Assembly: GCF_034702125.1 (NCBI RefSeq)
Contig: NC_085869.1
Span: 51,805,050 to 51,869,049 of the forward strand
Length of the DNA: 64,000 nucleotides
Reading direction: 5' to 3'
Source: Engraulis encrasicolus
Taxonomy: Eukaryota; Chordata; Actinopteri; Clupeiformes; Engraulidae
Under the pieces are notes generated by a model, which was not told where the DNA came from, searched no databases, and saw nothing but the letters and a program-made list of their open reading frames with translations. Each line of letters starts with the position of its first letter. The first letter of the stretch is position 1. Positions 1-11,688 of the stretch are shown piece by piece. Position numbers and translations under genes: made by a program.

Positions 1-130
1 CTTCGGTGGTGGGAAATGACTACCTTACATTCAAGACAGTTTGTTTGTGAAGGAGAGGATGGGGACAACAAAAGAAGGCTGATTATGTTTTAGGCATATA
101 GGAGGCCACAGGAAGTTTGAAGTATGCAGT

Positions 131-191
131 GTGTGTTTGTGTGTGCGCGCGCGCGTGTGTGTGTGTGTGTGTGTGTGTCTGTGTCTGTGTC

Positions 192-265
<74 letters not shown>

Positions 266-330
266 TGTGTGTGTGTGTGTGTGTGTGCATGCCTGTACTG
301 TGTGTGTGTGTGTGTGTGTGTGCATGCCTG

Positions 331-406
<76 letters not shown>

Positions 407-410
407 ATCT
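131..410. repeat. Compound GT/GA microsatellite
   Basis: The tract runs GT-rich, then pure (GA)n at about 205-262, then three (GT)n blocks separated by copies of the short spacer GCATGCCTGTACT. The repeated spacer shows that the array grew by duplicating a larger unit as well as by slippage. Open frames through it encode only Cys-Val, Arg-Glu or Thr-His runs and are not genes. Confidence 0.95.
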
Positions 411-414
411 GCTT

Positions 415-415
415 G

Positions 416-490
<75 letters not shown>

Positions 491-492
491 AT
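415..492. repeat. (GTGC)n microsatellite
   Basis: About 19 nearly perfect copies of the tetramer GTGC follow directly after the compound GT/GA array. The alternating purine-pyrimidine sequence is compatible with Z-DNA formation. Confidence 0.95.
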
Positions 493-1020
493 GCGTGTTG
501 TGGAGCGATACGACAACGGCATAAAGCATATTATGCAACCAGGGTGGGAAAGAGACACAGGGGGTCCTGTTCTCCGGCACAGAGACATGTCTCGTCCCAC
601 AGAGCAGCAAGAGACTTATGGGACACACACTGTGCCTGCACAGCCTCAGCCCAGTCTTTATATACATGCTCTCCAAATACAGAGACAAGGATAAGCTATG
701 GATTGCGGTGTAAGACAGCTGTACTAAGTGGTACGGCGAAGGGAGTTGGTTTGTGACGCAGGGGATATGCTTGTGTGGACAAGGGCGGCTTTAGGTCTGG
801 GCAGCTAAATGGTATGCCAGAATGTTGGATTGGGGTGTGGAGTTTGGAGGGGGTGAGGGATCGGGGTAGTAGTAGTTCAATTTAAGCAGCTAGATGGTAT
901 GGTAATGGTATTTAAGCAGCTTAACGTCTAAATAGTATTGTCAGCCAAAAGATATGGTGAAAAGCAATTTGGGATGTAGTGCAGGGGTGGGTTAGGTCAT
1001 GTAGATCTGAGCAGCTAAAC

Positions 1021-1351
1021 CAGGGGTGGGGAACCTATGTCTCGGGGGCCGTTTGCGGCCCTTGAGGCCATGTTATCCGGCCATCGATGTAATTTTAATG
1101 TTATGCAGCTTCACATGAAATATGATATATTTTGTAATGGAATCTTAGATAATACATTTGCAATACAATTATGTTATATTCAGGGGACCTAGAGAAGGTG
1201 GGGTCTGCTTTAAAGGTCGCTACCTTCAACATATGCCTAAAGTGCAGGGGGAAATCGTCATTTGTGTTCATAGTACGGTCCTCGGAGGGCTTTTACGGCT
1301 CTCAGATGAATTTGAAGTGGCCCCTCGAATGACAAAGGCTCCCCACCCCTG
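1021..1351. mobile_element. hAT-type MITE (CAGGGGTGGGG termini)
   Basis: The element starts CAGGGGTGGGGAACC and ends with the inverted counterpart GGCTCCCCACCCCTG. It is flanked by an 8-bp target duplication, AGCTAAAC at 1013-1020 and AGCTAAAT at 1352-1359, with one mismatch. An 8-bp duplication with CAGGG-type termini is the signature of the hAT superfamily. At 331 bp it has no transposase and must have been mobilised in trans. The short open frame inside is not a gene. Confidence 0.88.
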
Positions 1352-1439
1352 AGCTAAATGGTATTGGGGTGAGGAGAAGGAGGTCGCTCAGAGATGGTTG
1401 CTGGGTCTGGAAAACTAAATGGTGTGTCGAAAAGCCAGG

Positions 1440-1700
1440 TTGGCATAAGAAGGAGGTGTCTGCACTGTAAGAATTTCAAGGGTCCTCAAAGAAAACCTCA
1501 GTTGCCATTGTAGAGTTCTCTGATGAACCTACAGGTCCTAGAAGAACCCAGATGTTTTATATAACAAAAGCTTTAGGGCTTCCTCCGCATTGGCAACCTG
1601 AAGACATATTGACTTTTGAACTGACCTTGAAGAACTTTTAGGTGCTTCAGAGAACTTTTGGAGTTCCTCAGAGAACTTCTGGCTTCCGCAAGAACCAGTG
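1440..1700. repeat. Diverged dispersed repeat
   Basis: This segment carries several degenerate copies of a motif resembling AGAACTTTTGGAGTTCCTCAG (1640-1700), with related words upstream near 1480-1540. It directly abuts the (GT)n array. Family unknown. Confidence 0.3.
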
Positions 1701-1709
1701 GAGGGTTTT

Positions 1710-1832
<123 letters not shown>

Positions 1833-2370
1833 GAGGGGGGAGGGGGGGTATTTGTAAGTAGCAAAATACTAAAGCGGAGAAGGGGAGATGAGGAGTATAT
1901 GGCAGACAGTGCTTATAGGACTACGCAGCTCAATGGTAAAGCGAGAAGCTATGCGCTCCATCGGCACACCGATTAGTATTCTGTGTCTTCACACGCCTCC
2001 CTCTGGCTTGGTACGTCACGGCTGTGACGACCCCCTGAACCCTTTCCTCAGTGGCGGTTTGGGTGGCATAACCTCGGCAGCTTAATGATGCAACAAAGGA
2101 CAAAGAGATAGTGGGCAAAGAATAAAGTATGAGATTAAAAACAGAGACCGACTGATGAGGCAGAAAGATAAGCGCTGGTTTCATGGCAAAGATAATGGCT
2201 GTGACAGAGAGAGACAAAGAGCGAGATGGAGATTGGCGAGCATAACTACAGTAGAAAAAAAGAAGATAACTGTTCAATAGGTATGTAAATGTGTGACGCC
2301 AAGCGGAGGAGAAGAGTGCAAAGCGATTTGAAGATAGCGCTTCGATCAGGTGAGGCTCATCAGACTGCAC

Positions 2371-2559
2371 CAGGGCTGGACTGGCCATCTGGCATAGCGG
2401 ACATTTCCAGGTGGTCCCCGCACCCTCGTGAGCCCCTATTTTCAGAAATGCTTAAAAAAGTGTGGGGCCCACCTTTGTGTCAGTTCTGCACCTCTAATTA
2501 TGGGGGGCCCTTTTAGGCCAAAAGGGCCCAGGCCCTGTCTCTCCCCCAGCCCAACCCTG
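2371..2559. mobile_element. hAT-type MITE (CAGGGCTGGACTGG termini)
   Basis: The element begins CAGGGCTGGACTGGCCATCT and ends CCCAACCCTG. It is flanked by a perfect 8-bp duplication, GACTGCAC at 2363-2370 and 2560-2567. The 189-bp copy has no coding capacity. Relatives with the same left end occur at 22176 and 47063, and an inverted remnant lies near 40610-40665. Confidence 0.88.
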
Positions 2560-2599
2560 GACTGCACTGCACTCACATACAGCTTTGAGTCCCAAATTA

Positions 2600-4382
2600 C
2601 ACCACATTACACAACTCCACTAACACGTTGATGCTAACAGTGATACTAACAACAGGTCATGCAAATAAACTGTACCATGCAAGCAGAAAATACGTACTCA
2701 ACCTCTTAGTGCAGATGGGGTCACCGGCGGGCCTATTCACTATTTGCTGAAAATACTCAACTACACCATAACAACATTGCTATGACATTACTGGGAGCCT
2801 TAAGTAACAGATTAAGACATAGCTATTACAGTTTTCTTGACAGGAAGGTTATCACATAGGCTCTACAAAACGGGGTTAAGCTTAGTTTTAGAAAATAAGC
2901 TAATCCCACACAAAGCATTTACAAAACACATTTTGCAAATACCACATTTGGATTGTTTTAATGGCAGTAGACCATTGCAGTCGACCAAAGTGCATTCAGT
3001 CAGATCACAATCTACATCTATTCCTCATCCTCAACAGTATTTTTCAGACTCATCCTTGCATGGTCAACCACCAAAATCATGACAATAAAAAATCCTAAGA
3101 AGGCATGCCAATGTCTCTGGGACTCGTTCAATCTCTTCAAAGTGGACCTAATTAACATGAACACCAATTAGGATGTTGACGTCATATACTAGAATGCTGA
3201 ATGTGTTATGCTGAATTTCCTAGAAAGAGCTGTTATCTGCTTCTGTATGCTGTATCACACGACAGCACAGTGGGCACAGGGGGCTGTTGACTGACAGCCT
3301 CGGTCGATTATATTATTTAGAGAAAAGAAACAACATAACACAACATCCGAGCCAATTAGGCCTGTGACAAGCTTCCCAGGTGGAAACACCGATAAGGGTC
3401 AACAGAAGGTCATTTGATGTTGTTGGGGAATAGAAATCTTACATTATTACCAGGAGCATAATGAAAATCTGCCGTGAAAGAACTCAAACATGGTTTATGA
3501 AGGGTGCAAATTGTGGAGGTGGTGGTGGTGGTGCTGGTGGTGGTGGTGGGGGGGGGGGGGGGGGTGTCTGAGGTGAGGACTGGGGGGTCAGGGCCTATGG
3601 GGTGGGTTGGGAATTGTTTACTTTGTGTGTAAAACAGTGGTCCAATGCAAAAGGCTCAGAGAAAAAGGCCTAAGGCTATTATCCAAACGCCCAGCATTAT
3701 CTAAATCTGGTTTAAGCGAGCCAGAACGAGAGCTATTTACCCAAACAGAAAAACAGATGTCCTTCTTCCATGTGATGTCACCCTTTTATAATGTTAAAAC
3801 ACTTCAGCAGAAAGTTATGAGGACACACAAAAAAATGCCTGGACATAATTCTCGTTTAGCCTCCAGTCACTTTTACAAACCACACAATAAAGAACAAGAA
3901 TCACACGTCTAAGAGGCTGGTAAATGGATCCTGTTCAAAGCAGTTAACAGTGAATCGTCTGTGACGATCACACGAAATGAACATGAATTTCACTTTTAAA
4001 AGGATGATACAAAAAATAGATCATCAAAGATGTTGCAGGCACAGCTGAGGGATGGGCCGTGGCCTGGGATACATGGAAGCCTGGAGATATTATTTCATCC
4101 TTCTGCATGACATTCCTGAATATATGAGGGGATTGTGGTGAGTGCTGGATTCGTCTTCCCTCCCTGCTGCTGCACAGCCCTGATCTCGTACAGTACAGTA
4201 CGCACACAGAATGGAGAATGTCGCCGACAAGCAAAATCACCAACAAATCTCTGCACTTCCATCTGAACGTCTGAGGCTTCTGCACACATCTCACAAAATC
4301 ATTGACTTGCACAAGCTACAGATTTAATAATAATGATGAAAGATGCATGGTTCAACTACAGAAAGGGCAGAATCGAATGTGG
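2600..4382. other. Unannotated sequence
   Basis: No exon with splice sites and no element with termini was recognised here. The only low-complexity tract is a (GGT)n/poly-G run at 3518-3563. The segment lies in the presumed first intron of the minus-strand opsin gene. Confidence 0.5.
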
Positions 4383-4390
4383 ATATCTAT

Positions 4391-5724
4391 TAGGCATGGT
4401 ACGGTTTGCGTTGCAAACCGAGACCGTACGGTTTGCATGTCACGGAACGGGGTAGTGGGCAACCGCACGGTGCCCACGGTTTCAAAAAAAAATAAAAAAT
4501 AGAGTGACCACCGGCGGACGACGCTATTAATAAAATCCTACTACTTTTACAAGCATAAAACACAAAGACTACGTAGGATATTGAGTGTGGAAAGACTGAT
4601 TTCTATCAGCCAACTGAAATGCATGTAACAGCATGCGCCAGCTGACTAGGCTACAGTAGCCTACAAGCAAGTGCAGGTCGGTCAGCAGCGTCACCGTCTC
4701 CCCCCTCTCTCTCCACGTTAGCGCAAGTGACTGTTCCCAGCCTTTATGCTGACCATTGTAAATTAAATGAACATGAATTTACAAACAATGACAGATTAGC
4801 AGAACAAAGTAGACTATGACTTACGTTACAGTAGCCTAGTGTAGGCTATATCCACGTGGCATTGAATGGGGATTCCGGACGGCAAAATGCGAGATAATTG
4901 AACATATCCATCAGATTCACTGCGCTGTCCTTAACTGCAATCAACTGTAGGCCTAATTATATGTAGCCAGTTAGACTCTGATGGACGGAAGGGGACTTTG
5001 TGCTGTTGCCTAGTTAACATTGATGTTTAACACTATAACAAAAATAAAATTTGACTGTTTTAAAAGGCTCAGCTTCACAGGAGTTTTGTGAAACATTCTT
5101 GTGCATACACTTCTAAAAAAAAAACGATCTTTTAAAATTATTTGTTACCTTAACTTTCACATTTTAACATAACATAACCCTATCAGTTGTTCACTTAAAA
5201 TTGAATTTGACTTCTGATTTTACTTCTATGCTTCTCACGGCCGTCAGTTTCATTATAGGAAGCAACTGATTCATAAGCGCAAAACTCGCAGAAAGCGGTA
5301 TCAAAATAAAAGTCCGATTCGTTCACAGTGTGTCATTAACCAAAATAGTCATACTGCACTGACCTAATGGTCCCATTGCCTACAGGAGTGTAGCTGTTTT
5401 ATTTTTACACGTCAAATGTGTTATAGCATGTAATATTTGAATATTTGTCAACTTAAAAGTTAGGACTTAGTTCTCCCTTTTTGTGAAATAAATGGAAGCA
5501 TGTTAAAATCATTGATAGCCTATCTTTCCTCTTTCAGTTGGGTTAAATTAAGTCAAATTCAACATACCCATGATAAGCTTACATTTTCATTCTAATTTTT
5601 ATATAATACATTTTATTTAAAAAAAAAAAAAAAAAAAAAAACAGAACCGTACAAAACCGAAAACCGTGACCTTGAAACCGTGATATGGACCGAACCGTGA
5701 CATTTGTGAACCGTACCACCCCTA
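4391..5724. mobile_element. Non-autonomous hAT-type DNA transposon
   Basis: The left end reads TAGGCATGGTACGGTTTGC and the inverted right end TAGGGGTGGTACGGTTCAC. A perfect 8-bp duplication, ATATCTAT, lies at 4383-4390 and 5725-5732. The subterminal regions carry repeated ACCGT/ACGGT words on both sides, which resemble transposase-binding repeats. The 1.33-kb interior has no transposase-like frame, so this is a long internally replaced derivative. A poly-A run sits at about 5620-5640. Confidence 0.88.
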
Positions 5725-5732
5725 ATATCTAT

Positions 5733-6742
5733 ATTGACCCAAAGGTCAAACGACTGTCAAGGCATTTCCACTGAGGAACGCACTGCTTGTCTTCAAGTGT
5801 GGCACAGATATCGAACAAAAAAATCCATCTGCTAACTGCAAAAAAAGGTGTAAAGGTTGCGGCCTCATTTCATCAGATGGGTGTCAATATTTACAAGAGG
5901 AGCTCAACAGATGGCCATTTGTTTTATTAGCAGGATGACTGAAGGTGTTAAGGGAGTGAGATAGATCCTAATCAGAGACAAACAACAAACTATGGTTATA
6001 ATGTCACCAGCTTCTTTCAGATTGCAACCTGTTGCTACCGGGTTCACATCACATGTAAACACCTCTAAATCTTCTCTTCCAAAGGATTTTCATTAAGTGA
6101 TGTTTTCAGTAAATTGTCCAAGAATCTCCTAATTTTCCAAAAAGCATATGCTTGATGCATAGCTGCTTAAATAATGCCTATTCAATTCCTCTCTGTAAAT
6201 TCATAGGGTTGCACGTACGGTAAGCTCATAATGTGACATGAGCCCAAAGTCCTCTTTTGCAGGATTTTTTTTTTCCCAATGGGTAAAGAGTAACTTTGTG
6301 GGAGGATTAACAGACAATTAAGGCTGCACATACCAGTATGGCCTAGATTAAGGTTTTGAAATTAAATGTCAATTGAACTGCTGGGGGCCTGTTGGAATGG
6401 TTAGTGACAGGATCCCGTGAAAGTTCTAGCTGGTAGAACTGCTCTGCATGTGCAGTCAGTTTTACCCTTCTCTATCACTGCGCTGCAGACACACAGAGCT
6501 TTAGGGGTTTCTTTTTCAATATTGTATGGTTAATTTAACAATAAAAAAATGGTTTGCTAGTTTGCTACTAATGATAGAAGACCCTTGGCATCCCTGTTGG
6601 TTGGTTCTGGTCGCCTTTGCGCAAGGGGTATCAGGAACGTCTCCAAGTGCCATTGCGCATTCTTTGATACCAATGAGTTTGTGGCTGTTTGATGATGATA
6701 TTTACAAAAAAAACATATATGCATTACCAGACTATCACTCAC
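5733..6742 (-). other. Opsin intron 1, 5' part
   Basis: This is the intronic sequence following the opsin exon 1 donor, read on the minus strand. No second opsin exon was found here or further left to position 1, judged by the absence of a TM3 E/DRY-type exon or TM4 tryptophan pattern in the minus-strand frames. Intron 1 therefore appears to exceed 6.7 kb. Confidence 0.55.
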
Positions 6743-7136
6743 CGAAACAAGAGTTGATGAAGCCGTACCAACTACATCCGTGCTTCCCGAGAAACCATCT
6801 GCCCTTTATACTGGCAGCAAAGCTGAGCGTAGTCCCGCACAAGCACACCAGCATGTCACTGACGCTGATATTCAACAGCAGCATATTCACTGGAGTACGA
6901 AGCTTCTTGAACTTGCAGAAAAGTATCAAAACTACAAAGTTGTTGAGAAAACCAAAAACCATAATGATGCCCAGGACCACCGCGAGAACAATGAATCCCG
7001 TGGGAGATAGTATCTGCGAGGGTGGAATATCGTTAAAGTTGTCTAGAAACGAATCCTCGTCGCTCACGTTGAAGCTGTAATTCAATTCTGCCTGGTCCGA
7101 GAACATTTTGGGTGGTTTTCTCAGATCGTTGTCCAT
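6743..7136 (-). CDS. TMT/encephalopsin-type opsin, exon 1 (partial gene)
   Basis: The exon encodes the extracellular N terminus, TM1, TM2 and the start of TM3 of a light-sensitive GPCR. I chose ATG 7136-7134, which opens MDNDLRKPPKMFSD. The frame extends upstream only to a GTG codon with no in-frame ATG; the internal Met at 7106 is an alternative start. Two N-glycosylation sequons (NYS, NVS) precede TM1. TM1 contains the conserved Asn in GFLNNFVVLI, TM2 the Asp in NISVSDML, and GKHGCSWYGF supplies the disulfide Cys at the top of TM3. Three residues after that Cys is Tyr rather than Glu, as in opsins lacking the vertebrate visual counterion. The exon ends at a consensus donor, GGTGAGT, after SCFG, one of the usual first-intron positions in this clade. 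The family call rests on the LRTPVNMLLLNISVSD block. Opn3 is the nearest alternative. Confidence 0.85.
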
Positions 7137-7900
7137 CTGGGTTTTGAATTGCCTCACACCAAGTTGCACATGCTCCTTTCCACATGACAGCCTCCCTCAA
7201 ATTGTTCAGGAAACCTGTTCACCGTCACCATCTCTTCTGGTCGTTAATTCCATTGTCAGGCATTGCAGGCACACGGTGATATTTCGTTGCAAGGAAATCC
7301 CCCATGAACTGTTTGCAGAAGACGAAATGGGACTTGTAAAAGCCCTAACTACGGAACTTCGTCCATCATTGACTGTCTGAATACAGACGGTGGCTGGCGG
7401 TCCCCCGGTGCAAAGTGAAGGAGGTGGATGTCCATGTACTGCGCGGCCATCCGTATGTTGTGCTTTGAAATTAGTGCATACTTTTATGTTCTATCTGTCG
7501 CAAGTGTGGTTGGAAATAGCCTGCTGTCGCGGGCAGAAACAGTTATTGCGCACGCTCTTCAAACCCTAACTAACTGTTCACTGTTTTTGCCGTCATTGCA
7601 CTTTCAAGTGGAACGCTTCCGAACTACTACTGTGAGTGTTAGTATCATTTACGGCAACATTTTGTCAAAGTATACTTGAGCTTTGAACTGATGTTTTCTT
7701 TCCTGTTCAAAGAAATCTAATCAATAATTAGTTAAAAACGAAAACGTTTTTTTTAATCCAATAAGACTATTCCTGTGGTCGAAGCGCATTCACCTGTGCA
7801 TACTCAAGCACAGAGCTGCGAGGCTGCGAAACACGCTATAAAGGAGCCACTGACGTCACGACGGGACCAAACAGAGAGGCAGCTGGTTGGGTTGGAAGAC
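7137..7900 (-). promoter_or_regulatory. Opsin 5' flank / candidate promoter region
   Basis: This is the sequence directly upstream of the opsin start codon on the minus strand. No clear TATA box is positioned for minus-strand transcription. On the plus strand a TAATCC word at 7754-7759, adjacent to a CCAAT word, matches an OTX/CRX-type site, which is common near photoreceptor genes. Single motifs of this length are weak evidence. The open frames here have no recognisable protein similarity. Confidence 0.3.
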
Positions 7901-7901
7901 C

Positions 7902-7903
<2 letters not shown>

Positions 7904-7955
<52 letters not shown>

Positions 7956-7958
7956 ATC

Positions 7959-8034
<76 letters not shown>
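7904..8034. repeat. (TC)n microsatellite with (TATCTC)n interruption
   Basis: A CT tract with four or five TATCTC hexamers in its middle (about 7950-7978). It lies about 0.8 kb upstream of the opsin start codon and reads as (GA)n on the opsin strand. Confidence 0.95.
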
Positions 8035-8038
<4 letters not shown>

Positions 8039-8039
8039 A

Positions 8040-9356
8040 AAGCCAATCAATAATAATAATCAATAATGCTTTGCACCGGACAAGGATGTCACTTGCACAT
8101 CACACAAAACCTTACTTGGAAAAAGACTACAGAAAACCCTGTTTTAAAAAAACTAACTCTGCGTTTTACTATGAAGGGAGTGTAAGGCAGTAGCTTACTG
8201 AACATTTGTAGTCTACTTTATGAACTACCCCTAATTGTAAGTGTAAGTAGAGCCTACTGAGTGTCATTCTGACAAATGTATTACAACATCACTATCCAAA
8301 TCCAATTTCACACACATCCAAATACTTTTTTAGGGTGCAGAAACGTGAAGTTCATAAGGTCATGAATAGAACTGTACACTGGTGAGCGCCCATTTAGGAC
8401 TACTCAATTTTATTCCTGTGTGAAGTTTCGGGCCACCCTGGCCCTTCCTCAGACACAACATCACTATGCCATCAGGCCTGAGCTGGCCTATAGCCTATTC
8501 TTTACTAAACAGGCTACATGTACAGCGTTATCATTATCATTCACGATCATTCTAGACAACACATACCATTGTAGGCCTACTTCTATGGCACATACACAGT
8601 TAGTTTGCGACAGCGTACCTCATAGAAATAGAAAGAGACACGGACAAAATGGAGGGAAACACACAATTCAAAAGTTTTAAAATAACACAAGGCCCCTGTA
8701 TGTAGAAAATATTCAAGAATGCAATACAAATCATGAATCATAAATAGTTAATTAACATAATACTTATAACAAAATAGTAACAAGCGTGCAACGGAGTTGT
8801 GGCCACAGCTAACCATCTCCTCCAATGGAACAAGCTCCTTCGCCTCACCCCCTATTCCCTAGTTAGGTCTGCTTTCATACCACGGCATCATTCTGGTCTG
8901 CACCAGGCAGTGTGGTAATGAACACCGTCTCTCTCTGTGAGGAGATCAAAGCAGGCACAATGTTTTTCTCTTAATGCGGCATGAAAGGGTACCGATCAGC
9001 ACTAAGGGTCACCAGTCTGTGCCGGGAGTTCGCAGCCAAAGGTTAGAATAGCAGGAGGCTAGAGTAACCTGTGAGGTTGCTCAGTGTCATAGTAAGTCAA
9101 TTGCTCAGTGCCTAACTCCTCTAAGGCAGGCCAGGAATGTGGGCGGTAAACTGCCCCCTTTTGCACGGTGGGAACGCAGGCACTGAGCTATGGGGGGGGG
9201 GGGGCGTTGTGCTGTTCGTCCGCTGCTAGGAAGTCCAGAGTACTGAAGGTATGTGTCTAGTACTGCCTATACTACATCAAAATAAAATAGAGAGTCAAAG
9301 TTTAAATGCCAGTTCTATCCATTGTCTCTTAAAAGAAATTTAAATATAGAATATAC
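8040..9356. other. Unannotated sequence
   Basis: No exon or bounded mobile element was recognised. A poly-G run lies at 9193-9204. Open frames are short and without recognisable similarity. Confidence 0.5.
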
Positions 9357-9585
9357 ATTGCATACATACACTTACCTGACGCTTTCATTTTATTCAAAGC
9401 GACTTACAGTTATTATTTGTCAGGGTATTGGTTACAGCCCCTGGAGCAATGTGGGGTTAGGTGCCTTGCTCAAGGGCACTTCGGCCATGGATAGAGATGT
9501 AGGGAGAGGTCAGGGGAGACTTGAACCTGCCACCCTCAGATCGAAAGACCAACTCTCTAACCACTTGGCCACGGTTGCCCTAGGG
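9357..9585 (-). mobile_element. tRNA-derived SINE with LINE-like tail
   Basis: Read on the minus strand, the element starts with a tRNA-like head (GTGGCCAAGTGGTTAGAGAG as A box; GGTTCAAGTCTCC as B box). It continues with a core containing TGCCCTTGAGCAAGGCAC and ends with AAGTCGCTTTGAATAAAATG. The same core and tail occur at 17373-17612 on the plus strand, so these are two insertions of one family. The layout (Pol III promoter, conserved core, 3' end shared with an L2-type LINE) matches the teleost V-SINE type. Confidence 0.85.
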
Positions 9586-9760
9586 CATTCAGTGGCTCTT
9601 GTCTCAGACCTTCCCCAAGGTGTAGAGTGGACCTCTACAATGAGCTTCACCCACACAATATAGAAGACTTATGTAACCTAAAAATGTCCATTCTGTAGTT
9701 GCATGCTCTGTACGCCTCGCATCCAGAGATCCCTTGGCCTTGACCATACGGTTTGAGGTT

Positions 9761-9990
9761 TAGTCAAGTCAAGTCAAGTAGGTTTTATTGTCAATTTCTT
9801 TACATGCACTGGTCATACAAAGAATTTGAAATTACATTTCTTGCTTTCCCATACAGACATAGACTAATCTAGGTAAGGACATAGACAGTATATACATAGA
9901 CAGTACTTATACATGGACTTAAGACAGTATGGACATAGACAGTGCTCATACAGACATTTAAAGTGCAAGACTGGACAACAGAAGACTTGT
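9761..9990 (-). mobile_element. 3' end of a LINE with (CTTGA)n tail
   Basis: On the minus strand the sequence ends GACAATAAAACCTACTTGAC followed by short CTTGA repeats. The tail motif GACAATAAA plus CTTGA-type repeats resembles the terminus of the LINE at 38061-40524. The upstream limit is uncertain. Confidence 0.55.
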
Positions 9991-11600
9991 AGTGGACATG
10001 CATTAAGAGGTAATTGTTGTGCTTTTGTGATTTTCTAAAAAAGTCCTTTATAGCGTTCTGACATAGTAATAGTAGCATTTTGAAGAAAAATAAATATTAA
10101 AAAGGTCTGTCAAGTACCCCTGTTTAGATGCCCCTTTAGGAGAGCCTGCTGTGTGGCTGTCTTGGCATATGTTTACTCTCTATTTAATGTAGGCCTAAAA
10201 ATATCTATGGATAACATTATTCACAATAATAAGTCAATGAAACACAGGATGGGTTTTAAAGGACTAATGTGGGCATGCTGTTTGTGCTCTGTGATGTTAG
10301 TGGTCTCTGAGGCTCTCGCTTCTTACACAGATATGTTACCTCTCCTAATAAAAGCAACCGAAACAAAGTTATGGCACTTACTTTCGCCCTAGTACAATAA
10401 AGGGGTGACAAACGAGGTGTCAAAACTCCAGAGTGAACTTCCATAACTCCAGATAGAGTACTTACAACAGTGTGGAGAGTCAAATCACTTCAATAGTGGA
10501 GTCCAAAGTCAGTGTAAAATTCAGCAAGTGGCCAGTGTAATTGCAATTCTAGCAAGATTCACATTCCAATCCAATGTTGATATTCTCACGATACTAAGTA
10601 GAATTGACTATGACAATGTTACACTGACCATAGAGTAAACTTTTGTCTTGAGTGGGACCAAACGTTATCTGAAATAGAGTTAAATTCAACCCATGAAGAG
10701 TTATATTGACACCCCACTTTTTTACTGCATACAGAGCAAATACTGTGATGATGGGGTCCAGCTGAATGACAGCAGAAAAAATGAGGATTCCCCAACACGA
10801 TATGCACCTCATAATGCACGGTGATTTGCTCTCCCATTAGCACAGTGAAGGCATACCTATGTGGCCATCAGCATACCAAGACATTTGCTTAGGAGGTGCA
10901 CAAACTACACATGCACAATGAGGTGTGCAGAGGAAAAGTGTGTGAACTGCTGACACACACTGACTGCAATGAATGAGAAATGATGTGCTTAACTAAATGT
11001 CTCAGTAATGTCTCATTTCATTAGTCCAGATACACTGTCATCACCTCTTAGGGCATTTTCACACTTCAGCCATTTACTGTATGCTAAGTCACACCTGTTA
11101 CTCAGCATTTTTTGTGAATATGTAAACGCTCCAAAGCATACCCAGACCCTTCTGAAACGAGCCATACTGAGACCTTTGTTGACGTAGTCCGTTCAGTACG
11201 GTTCGCTTCAGAATCCTTACAAGGGACTAGGTGTAATCCCTTAAAAAAGGTTTAGAACAACTGCTATAGACCAATGATCTGTGCTGCACTATACTAGAAT
11301 TAAATGTAGTTAGAAGTCACTTTCTGTTTCACCTAATTTTGTGTCGGTCTTGTTGTTCATTGACTGTAACACCAGACAGAGTTGATGCATCCAATCCAGT
11401 AATTAAGGTGGCATGCAGTAATCCAGACTGCCAGCTAGAAAGGCATGGCTGATGATGTCTCCCAGGGCTGACACCTGGAGACGGTGGCGGCTTGTTGCAC
11501 ACTTGGTGACCTGTCCTGACTCTCTCCAGATGAATGGGTTCCGCCTTACTCCATGAAAATTCATCTGGAGCTAAGCCATATGCATAGGTCTGCAAAGGCA
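9991..11600. other. Unannotated sequence with a probable dispersed repeat
   Basis: The stretch 10415-10710 has repeated phrases such as ACTCCAGAGTGAACTT and ACTCCAGATAGAGTACTTACA, and resembles unclassified teleost repeats. I could not define its ends. No exon was recognised in the rest. Confidence 0.35.
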
Positions 11601-11615
11601 TGTTTTTTTAAATCC

Positions 11616-11688
11616 GACAGACAAGGGCCAAATGTTTCGGGTCTAGCCCATCATCAGTGTTCCCAGTTACGTTTGTCCCTTGTCTGTC
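11616..11688 (-). ncRNA. Hammerhead-ribozyme-like hairpin
   Basis: On the minus strand the core reads CTGATGA (11657-11651), then a stem II candidate TGGG-CTAGA-CCC, then GAAA (11638-11635), in the order of a hammerhead catalytic core. The core is enclosed by a perfect 12-bp inverted pair, GACAGACAAGGG at 11616-11627 and its complement at 11677-11688, which could form stem I. A short stem III and the NUH cleavage triplet are not convincing. Activity is inference; the two core boxes and both helices are visible. Confidence 0.45.

Noticed and set aside
124..756. Long open frames rich in Cys-Val, Thr-His and Arg-Glu
   Set aside because: They are translations of GT, CA and GA microsatellites, which stay open in several frames on both strands. 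The same applies near 1642, 12163, 13603, 46239, 51444, 54594, 58957, 62224 and 63384.
1158..1352. Open frame of 64 codons
   Set aside because: It lies wholly inside a hAT MITE defined by terminal repeats and an 8-bp duplication.
7137..7169. Upstream extension of the opsin frame beginning at 7169
   Set aside because: The codon there is GTG, not ATG. The first in-frame ATG is 7136-7134.
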